Source: Nevskia sp035651715 (lineage in GTDB: Bacteria; Pseudomonadota; Gammaproteobacteria; Nevskiales; Nevskiaceae). From it: a stretch of DNA of 64,000 bases. Below the pieces are notes generated by a model that was given only the letters and a program-made list of their open reading frames with translations, had not been told where the DNA came from and searched no databases. Below are positions 58,451 through 64,000 of this stretch, piece after piece (position 1 is the stretch's first letter; every line of letters starts with the position of its first letter). The translations under genes were made by a program, and so were the position numbers. Location of the stretch: assembly GCA_035651715.1 (NCBI GenBank), contig DASRFD010000150.1, forward strand, positions 62,001-126,000, read 5' to 3'.

Positions 58451-59560
58451 TCATACCGCGAACGTCGCGTGGGCCGGGTCGGCGCGTTCCAGCGCGGGAT
58501 AGTCGGTGTAGCCGCGCGGACCGGGCGTGTACAGCGTGTTGAAATCGACCGGAGCCAGCGCGACGCCGCGACGGAAGCGCTCCACCAGGTCCGGGTTGGA
58601 AATGAACGGCTTGCCGTAGATGATCGCGTCGGCGCTGCCGGCTTCGACCGCCGCCTCGCCGGCGGCGCGGTCGAAGCCGCCGTTGCGCATCAGCACGCCG
58701 CTGTAGTGCCGGCGCGCGATGCGCGCCAGCTCCTGCTCCTGCGGCCGGTCATGCTGGTCGTGGCGCAGGTCGAGGAACGCCAGCCGGCGCCGCTCGATCT
58801 GCTCCGCCACGTAACGCACCAGCGCCGCCGGATCGGAGTCGCTCATGTCGTTGAACGGCACCAGCGGCGAAATGCGCAGCCCGGTGCGGTCGGCGCCGAA
58901 CACGCCGGCCACCGCGTCCACCACCTCCAGCAGCAACCGCGCGCGGTTCTCCAGCGAGCCGCCATAGGGGCCGGAGCGGTCGTTGGCGCCGTCGCGCAGG
59001 AACTGGTCGAGCAGGTAGCCGTGCGCGCCGTGGATTTCGATGGCGTCGAAGCCCGCGTCCAGCGCGTTCTCCGCGCCGGCGCGAAACAGCTCGACGACGC
59101 CGGCCAGTTCGGCGTCGTCCAGCCGCCGCGGCGCCACGTAGTCGCGCGCGCCCTGCGCCGTACTCGCCTTGGAACCGGCGATGGCGCGGTCGGTGGAGGA
59201 GATCGGCGTGGCGCCGGCGTTGTTCAGCGGATGCGCCGCGCGGCCGGCGTGCCAGATCTGCAGCGCGATGCGGCCGCCGGCCGCGTGCACCGCGTCCGTC
59301 ACCTTGCGCCAGCCGGCGATCTGCTCGACCGAGTAGATGCCGGGCTCGGCGACGAAGGCGCTGCCGTCCACCGCGATCATGGTGCACTCGGTGATGATCA
59401 GGCCGGCCCCGGCACGCTGCACGTAATATTCGACCATCAGGTCGCCCGGCACGTGGCCGGCCTCGGCCCGGCTGCGGGTCAGCGGCGACATGACGACGCG
59501 GTTCGGCAGCTGCAGGGCGCCGACCTGGAGGGGACGGAACAACGGGCTTTGCTTCGACAT
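58451..59560 (-). CDS. Old yellow enzyme-type alkene reductase (NemA-like)
   Basis: A 369-residue FMN-dependent reductase. Features: LPNRVVMSPLTRSRAE at the N-terminus, QIWHAGRAA, the substrate-binding His pair in EIHGAHGYLLDQFLRDGANDR with the catalytic YGG tyrosine soon after, and IIYGKPFISNPDLVERF at the end. OYEs reduce activated alkenes, nitro compounds and electrophiles. It lies 18 bases before the channel gene and 32 bases after the SDR gene, within the efflux operon. The ATG at 59560 fits the ribosome site better than the one 6 bases earlier. Confidence 0.93.
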   Translation of the reverse strand: MSKQSPLFRPLQVGALQLPNRVVMSPLTRSRAEAGHVPGDLMVEYYVQRAGAGLIITECTMIAVDGSAFVAEPGIYSVEQIAGWRKVTDAVHAAGGRIALQIWHAGRAAHPLNNAGATPISSTDRAIAGSKASTAQGARDYVAPRRLDDAELAGVVELFRAGAENALDAGFDAIEIHGAHGYLLDQFLRDGANDRSGPYGGSLENRARLLLEVVDAVAGVFGADRTGLRISPLVPFNDMSDSDPAALVRYVAEQIERRRLAFLDLRHDQHDRPQEQELARIARRHYSGVLMRNGGFDRAAGEAAVEAGSADAIIYGKPFISNPDLVERFRRGVALAPVDFNTLYTPGPRGYTDYPALERADPAHATFAV

Positions 59561-59592
59561 GATCATTTTCCTCTGCGCTCTCTGTGATTCGC

Positions 59593-60321
59593 CTACCAGG
59601 GCAGCGGCTCGCCCAGGTGCACGAAGGCGCCGTTGGGGCCGTTGTCCCCGATCAGCGACAGCTGCACGCTGGTCTTGGCGCCGTCGACGATCTCCATCGG
59701 CGCGCTCTCGCCGCCCATGTCGGTCTTGACGTGGCCGGGATGCGCGGCATTGACCTTGATCCGCGTGCCCTTCAGCTCGTGCGCCAGCTGCACCGTCCAG
59801 GCGTTCACCGCGGCCTTGGACACGTTATAGGCCGGCACCTTGAAGTCGTAGATCGGCGAGGACGGGTCGGCGTGCAGGGTATTGGAGCCGAGGATGCTGG
59901 ACAGGTTGACGATGCGGCCGGCCGCGGACTTCTTCAGTAGCGGCAGGAAGGCCTGGGTCACCGCAACCAGGCCGAGCACGTTGGTCTCGAACGTCTGGCG
60001 CCACACTTCCAGCGTCTGCTCCGACGGCTTCTTGCCGTAGTCGTCGAGCATCACGCCGGCGTTGTTGACCAGGATGTCGAGCCGGCCGTGCTTGCGCTCG
60101 ACCTCGCGCGCGGCCTCAGCGATGCTGCCCAGGCTGGTCACGTCCAGACCCAGGGCCTCGACGCTGAGACCTTCGCCCTGCAGCTTGAGCGAGGCCTCCA
60201 CGCCTTTCTTGCGGTCGCGGGCGCCGATGATGACGTGGGCGCCGGTGCGCGCCAGCTGGCGCGCGGTCTCGAAGCCGATGCCCTTGTTGCCGCCGGTGAT
60301 GAGGGCGATTTTTTCGTTCAT
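59593..60321 (-). CDS. Short-chain dehydrogenase/reductase (SDR)
   Basis: A 242-residue NADPH-dependent SDR with the Rossmann motif TGGNKGIGFETARQLA, the NNAG segment (LDILVNNAGVM), catalytic Ser in NLSSILGSN and Y-x3-K in YNVSKAAVN. It resembles plant-type menthone/carbonyl reductases. The substrate is unknown. It is between the RND permease (40 bases upstream) and the OYE gene. AGGAG precedes the ATG at 60321. Confidence 0.9.
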   Translation of the reverse strand: MNEKIALITGGNKGIGFETARQLARTGAHVIIGARDRKKGVEASLKLQGEGLSVEALGLDVTSLGSIAEAAREVERKHGRLDILVNNAGVMLDDYGKKPSEQTLEVWRQTFETNVLGLVAVTQAFLPLLKKSAAGRIVNLSSILGSNTLHADPSSPIYDFKVPAYNVSKAAVNAWTVQLAHELKGTRIKVNAAHPGHVKTDMGGESAPMEIVDGAKTSVQLSLIGDNGPNGAFVHLGEPLPW

Positions 60322-60361
60322 TGCAATCTCCTGTGGGTGTTCCACTATCGGTTGGAGCGGA

Positions 60362-63300
60362 TCAGTGTGAATGGGCGACCTGCGCCGGCTCGCCGGCCGG
60401 CGCCGTCGCGGTGCGGGCCTTGCGGCCGCGCAGGTACTTGCGGATCAGCAGGTAGAACAGCGGCGTCAGCAGCAGGCCGAAGAACGTGACGCCGAGCATG
60501 CCGGAGAACACCGCCACGCCCATGGCGTGGCGCATCTCGGCGCCGGCGCCGGTGGAGGTGACCAGCGGCACCACGCCCATGATGAAGGCGAGCGAGGTCA
60601 TCAGGATCGGCCGCAGCCGCAGCTTGGCGGCGTCGAGCACCGCGCGCAGCGGCTTCTCGCCGTGCGCCTCGCGGTCCTTGGCGAACTCCACGATCAGGAT
60701 CGCGTTCTTGCTGGCCAGGCCGACCAGCACGATCAGGCCGATCTGGGTGAAGATGTTGTTGTCGCCGCCGGAGAGCTGCACGCCAGTGATGGCCGAGAAC
60801 AGCACCATCGGCATGATCAGGATCACCGCCAGCGGCAGGCCCAGGCTCTCGTACTGCGCCGCCAGCACCAGGAACACCAGCAGCACCACCAGCGGGAAGA
60901 TCAGGATGGCGGTGTTGCCGGCCAGGATCTGCTGGTAGGTCAGCTCGGTCCACTCGAACGACATGCCGTTCGGCAGCTCCTGCCGGGCCAGGCGCTCGAT
61001 CGCCGCCTGCGCCTGGCCGGTGCTGTAGCCCGGCGCCGGGCCGCCGTTGATCTCGGCCGTCGGATAGCTGTTGTAGTGCATGACCCGGTCGGGACCGGAG
61101 GACTGCTTCACCGTGACGAACGAGCCCAGCGGGATCATGTCGCCGGCGGCGTTGCGCGTCTTCAGGCGCGCGATGTCCTCGGCCTGCAGGCGGAAGCGCG
61201 GCTCGGCCTGGGCGTTGACCTGGTAGGTGCGGCCGAACAGGTTGAAGTCGTTGACATAGAGCGAGCCGAGGTAGATCTGCATGGTGTCGAACAGGTCCTG
61301 CAGCGCCACGCCCTGCGACTTGGCCTTCTCGCGATCGACGTCGGCGTCCACCTGCGGCACGTTCACCTGGTAGCTGGAGAACAGGCCGTGCAGCGCCGGA
61401 TCGGCGTTGCCCTTGGCGATCAGGTTCTGGGTCTGCTTGTACAGCTCCTCGAAGCCCAGGCCGCCGCGGTCTTCGATCTGCATGCGGAAGCCGCCGATGG
61501 TGCCCAGGCCCATCACCGGGGGCGGCGGGAACACCGCGATGAAGGCGTCCTGGATCTTGGAGAACTTGCCGTTCAACGCCCCGGCGATGGCGCCGGCGGA
61601 CAGCTGCCGGGTCGTGCGCTCCTCGAACGGCTTGAGCGTGACGAAGACGATGCCGGAGTTGGGGCTGTTGGTGAAGCCGTTGATGTTCAGCCCCGGGAAG
61701 GCCACGGCGCTTTCCGTGCCCGGCTGCTGCAGGGCGATGTCGCTCATGCGGCGGATCACGTCCTCGGTGCGGTCCAGGGTCGCGGCGTCCGGCAGCTGGG
61801 CGAAGGCCACCAGGTACTGCTTGTCCTGCGGCGGCACGAAGCCGGTCGGCGTGCGCTGGAAGCCCCAGCCGGTGGCCGCGATCAGGCCGGCATAGACGAA
61901 CAGCGCGATGCCGCCGGCGCGCAGCACCCGGCCGACGCTGCGGACGTAGCCGTGCGAGGCGCGCTGGAAGAAGCGGTTGAACGGGCGGAAGAACCAGCCG
62001 AGGGCGCCGTTGATGATCCGCGTCAGGCGGTCCGGCGCCGCGCCGTGCTCCTTCAGCAACAGGGCCGACAGCGCCGGCGACAGGGTCAGCGAGTTGAACG
62101 CCGAGATCACCGTGCTGATGGCGATGGTCAGCGCGAACTGCTTGTAGAACTGGCCGGTCAGGCCGCTGATGAAGGCGGTGGGCACGAACACCGCGCACAG
62201 CACCATGGCGGTGGCGATGATCGGGCCGGTGACCTCCTTCATCGCCTGCCTGGTCGCCTCGACCGGCTTGAGGCCGTTTTCGATGTTACGCTCAACGTTC
62301 TCCACCACGACGATGGCGTCGTCGACCACGATGCCGATCGCCAGCACCAGGCCGAACAGCGACAGGGCGTTGAGGGAGAAGCCAAACAGGTGCATCACGG
62401 CGAAGGTGCCGACCAGCGACACCGGCACCGCGATCAGCGGGATGATCGAGGCGCGCCAGGTCTGCAGGAACACGATCACCACGATCACCACCAGCAGGAT
62501 CGCCTCCAGCAGCGTGTGGACCACGGCGTGGATCGAGCCGCGCACGAAGATGGTCGGGTCATAGACGATGTGGTAGTCCATGCCCTGCGGGAAGTCCTTC
62601 TTCAGCTCCTCCATCTTGGCGCGGACGCGGTTGGAGATGTCGATGGCATTGCTGCCCGGGCGCTGGAACACCGGGATGGCGGCCGCGGGCTTGTTGTCGA
62701 GCAGCGCGCGCAGGGCGTAGGTGTCGGCGCCCAGCTCGACCCGCGCCACGTCCTTCAGGCGCGTGACCTGGCCGTATTCGCCGGTCTTGATGATGATGTT
62801 GCGGAAGTCGTCCTCGGTGGTGAGGCGGCCCTTGGTGTTGATCGCCACCTGGAACGAGGTGGCGCCGGGCGAAGGCGGCGCGCCGAGCTGGCCGGCGGCG
62901 ACCTGCACGTTCTGCTCGCGGATCGCCTTGACCACGTCGGTGGCGGTCATGCCGCGGCTCGCCACCTTGTCCGGGTCGAGCCAGACGCGCATCGAGTAGT
63001 TGCCGGCGCCGAAGATCTGCACGTCGCCGACGCCGTCGAGGCGCGCCAGCTCGTCCTTGACCCGCAGCTGCGCGTAGTTGGCCAGGTACAGGGTGTCGTA
63101 GCGGTTGTCCGGCGACAGCAGGTGCACCACCAGGGTCAGGTCCGGCGAGGCCTTGTTGGTGGTCACGCCCAGGCGCTGCACCTCTTCCGGCAGCTTGGGC
63201 AGGGCCTGCGACACGCGGTTCTGCACCTGCTGCTGCGCCTTGTCGATGTCGGTGTTGAGCGAGAAGGTGATGGTCAGGGTCATCACGCCGTCGGCGGTGG

Positions 63301-63550
63301 CCTGCGAGAACTGGTACAGCATGCCCTCGACGCCGTTGATCGACTGCTCCAGCGGGCTGGCCACCGTCTCGGCGATCACCTTGGGATTGGCGCCGGGGAA
63401 GCTGGCTTTCACCACCACCGTCGGCGGCACCACTTCCGGGTATTCGCTGATCGGCAGCGACGGCAGCGCCAGCAGGCCCGCCAGGAAGATCAGCGCCGAC
63501 AGCACGCCGGCGAAGATCGGCCGGCTGATGAAGAATTGGGAGAGTTTCAT
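60362..63550 (-). CDS. RND multidrug efflux permease, HAE1 family (MexF-like)
   Basis: A 1062-residue inner-membrane proton/drug antiporter of the AcrB/MexF type. Opening SQFFISRPIFAGVLSALIFLAGLLALPSLPISEYPEV and VVDDAIVVVENVERNI (two proton-relay aspartates) are typical. It has 12 helices and two large periplasmic loops. The sequence is closer to MexF/OqxB than to AcrB. The ATG at 63550 has AGGAAAGGA upstream. It forms a tripartite pump with the adaptor upstream and the channel downstream. Confidence 0.96.
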   Translation of the reverse strand: MKLSQFFISRPIFAGVLSALIFLAGLLALPSLPISEYPEVVPPTVVVKASFPGANPKVIAETVASPLEQSINGVEGMLYQFSQATADGVMTLTITFSLNTDIDKAQQQVQNRVSQALPKLPEEVQRLGVTTNKASPDLTLVVHLLSPDNRYDTLYLANYAQLRVKDELARLDGVGDVQIFGAGNYSMRVWLDPDKVASRGMTATDVVKAIREQNVQVAAGQLGAPPSPGATSFQVAINTKGRLTTEDDFRNIIIKTGEYGQVTRLKDVARVELGADTYALRALLDNKPAAAIPVFQRPGSNAIDISNRVRAKMEELKKDFPQGMDYHIVYDPTIFVRGSIHAVVHTLLEAILLVVIVVIVFLQTWRASIIPLIAVPVSLVGTFAVMHLFGFSLNALSLFGLVLAIGIVVDDAIVVVENVERNIENGLKPVEATRQAMKEVTGPIIATAMVLCAVFVPTAFISGLTGQFYKQFALTIAISTVISAFNSLTLSPALSALLLKEHGAAPDRLTRIINGALGWFFRPFNRFFQRASHGYVRSVGRVLRAGGIALFVYAGLIAATGWGFQRTPTGFVPPQDKQYLVAFAQLPDAATLDRTEDVIRRMSDIALQQPGTESAVAFPGLNINGFTNSPNSGIVFVTLKPFEERTTRQLSAGAIAGALNGKFSKIQDAFIAVFPPPPVMGLGTIGGFRMQIEDRGGLGFEELYKQTQNLIAKGNADPALHGLFSSYQVNVPQVDADVDREKAKSQGVALQDLFDTMQIYLGSLYVNDFNLFGRTYQVNAQAEPRFRLQAEDIARLKTRNAAGDMIPLGSFVTVKQSSGPDRVMHYNSYPTAEINGGPAPGYSTGQAQAAIERLARQELPNGMSFEWTELTYQQILAGNTAILIFPLVVLLVFLVLAAQYESLGLPLAVILIMPMVLFSAITGVQLSGGDNNIFTQIGLIVLVGLASKNAILIVEFAKDREAHGEKPLRAVLDAAKLRLRPILMTSLAFIMGVVPLVTSTGAGAEMRHAMGVAVFSGMLGVTFFGLLLTPLFYLLIRKYLRGRKARTATAPAGEPAQVAHSH

Positions 63551-63575
63551 GACTATTGTCCTTTCCTGCTCGCTA

Positions 63576-63691
63576 CCCTCTCCCACCGGGAGAGGGGTCG
63601 GGGTGAGGGGTGCTCCATCCTCAGGCGGTGGCGCCCGATGAACGTGCGCCCCTCACCCTCAGCCCCTGCCCTTCTCCCACACGGAGAAGGG
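63576..63691. repeat. Paired REP/BIME-like palindromes between adaptor and permease genes
   Basis: Three nested inverted repeats: stem CCCTCTCCC/GGGAGAGGG (63576–63596), outer arms GGGTGAGGGG (63601–63610) with CCCCTCACCC (63649–63658), and stem CCCTTCTCC/GGAGAAGGG (63669–63691). The CCCTCACCC…CCCTCTCCC motif is a well-known dispersed intergenic repeat in several gammaproteobacteria. It may lower permease expression relative to the adaptor. Confidence 0.75.
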
Positions 63692-63701
63692 TTGACACGC
63701 C

Positions 63702-64000
63702 TTACGGCTGCGAATGGCCCTTGCCGCTGGTCGCGCCCTCGCGGGCGACGCTGGTCGGCGCCGGCACTGCGGCAACCTGGCGCAGGCCGTCGTTGTCCTG
63801 GTTCATCGCCACCCGGGTCGGCGCCACCGTCTGGCCCGGATGCACGTGCTGCAGGCCGTTGACGACGATCACCTCGCCGTCGTGCAGGCCCTGCTTCACC
63901 ACCCGCAGGCCGTCGATGTCCGGCCCCAGCTCGACGAAGCGCGACTCCAGGCTGTTGTCCGGCTTGAGCACCAGCACGAACTTCTTGCCCAGGTCGGTGC
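63702..64000 (-). CDS. RND efflux periplasmic adaptor (MexE/AcrA-like), C-terminal part
   Basis: Only the last 99 codons or so are in the window; the gene continues past the right edge. The visible part (GLRVVKQGLHDGEVIVVNGLQHVHPGQTVAPTRV) is the membrane-proximal domain of HlyD/AcrA-type adaptors, which bridge the permease and the outer-membrane channel. A Gly/Ala/His-rich tail follows. It is first of the efflux operon seen here. Confidence 0.9.
   Translation of the reverse strand, partial: TDLGKKFVLVLKPDNSLESRFVELGPDIDGLRVVKQGLHDGEVIVVNGLQHVHPGQTVAPTRVAMNQDNDGLRQVAAVPAPTSVAREGATSGKGHSQP

Overview
The window is a dense, GC-rich (about 70%) chromosomal segment of a Gram-negative gammaproteobacterium. 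Gene order is the best clue to lineage. The tldD–nitrilase–yhdP–rng–maf run, the rodA–mltB–rlpA–dacA–ybeD–lipB run and the mla cluster are typical of Pseudomonas, Xanthomonas and Nevskiales/Solimonas-type bacteria. The P450, TonB receptor, several lipid transporters and many GTG/TTG starts fit a Solimonadaceae/Nevskiales-like organism, but that is inference and no 16S gene is present. I see no insertion sequence, prophage, CRISPR array or rRNA. About 60 protein genes, one tRNA, one very clear terminator and several REP-like palindromes are supported.

Layout. (1) 1–6.6 kb, + strand: a cell-wall elongation locus (mreC end, mreD, rodA, mltB, rlpA, dacA) followed by ybeD and lipB. (2) 6.7–10.7 kb, +: a six-gene mla operon (F, E, D, C, B, A) for retrograde phospholipid transport. 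(3) 10.7–23.4 kb, − strand: a DUF1697 gene, a YcxB-like gene, coaD, rsmD, an unknown membrane protein, tldD, a nitrilase-family amidase, yhdP, rng, maf, a DUF4124 protein and pyrE. (4) 23.4–31.1 kb: exonuclease III and an AmpG-like permease, a GNAT enzyme (−), an orphan modB, an MBL-fold hydrolase, an FKBP lipoprotein and a Tat-exported phospholipase C. (5) 31.2–34.9 kb, −: a Tas-like aldo/keto reductase, a phosphoribulokinase, trmB, thiG and thiS. (6) 35.0–39.2 kb, +: tRNA-Gly(CCC), a 0.5-kb leader, an OmpA-type porin and an unusual serine-linker lipoprotein, closed by a strong bidirectional terminator.

(7) 39.2–41.9 kb, −: ohr, rmuC and an M24 peptidase. (8) 42.1–44.7 kb, +: a TetR–DUF2834–cytochrome P450 cassette. 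(9) 44.8–49.6 kb: an HNH endonuclease (−), gloA, and a second MCE lipid transporter (STAS-permease, ATPase, MCE protein, PqiC-like lipoprotein). (10) 49.7–55.8 kb: a TonB-dependent receptor and an MlaC-like protein (−), the latter divergent from an HpnN-like MMPL transporter (+). (11) 55.9–64 kb, −: an SxxK serine-hydrolase-like protein and an RND efflux operon (adaptor end, permease, SDR, old yellow enzyme, outer-membrane channel).

The common theme is the envelope: murein elongation and turnover, three separate lipid-transport loci, outer-membrane proteins, a secreted phospholipase and tripartite efflux. The most unusual items are the modular Ser-linker lipoprotein behind ompA, the efflux operon with two oxidoreductases inside it, the P450 cassette, and the lack of a PBP2 gene between mreD and rodA.
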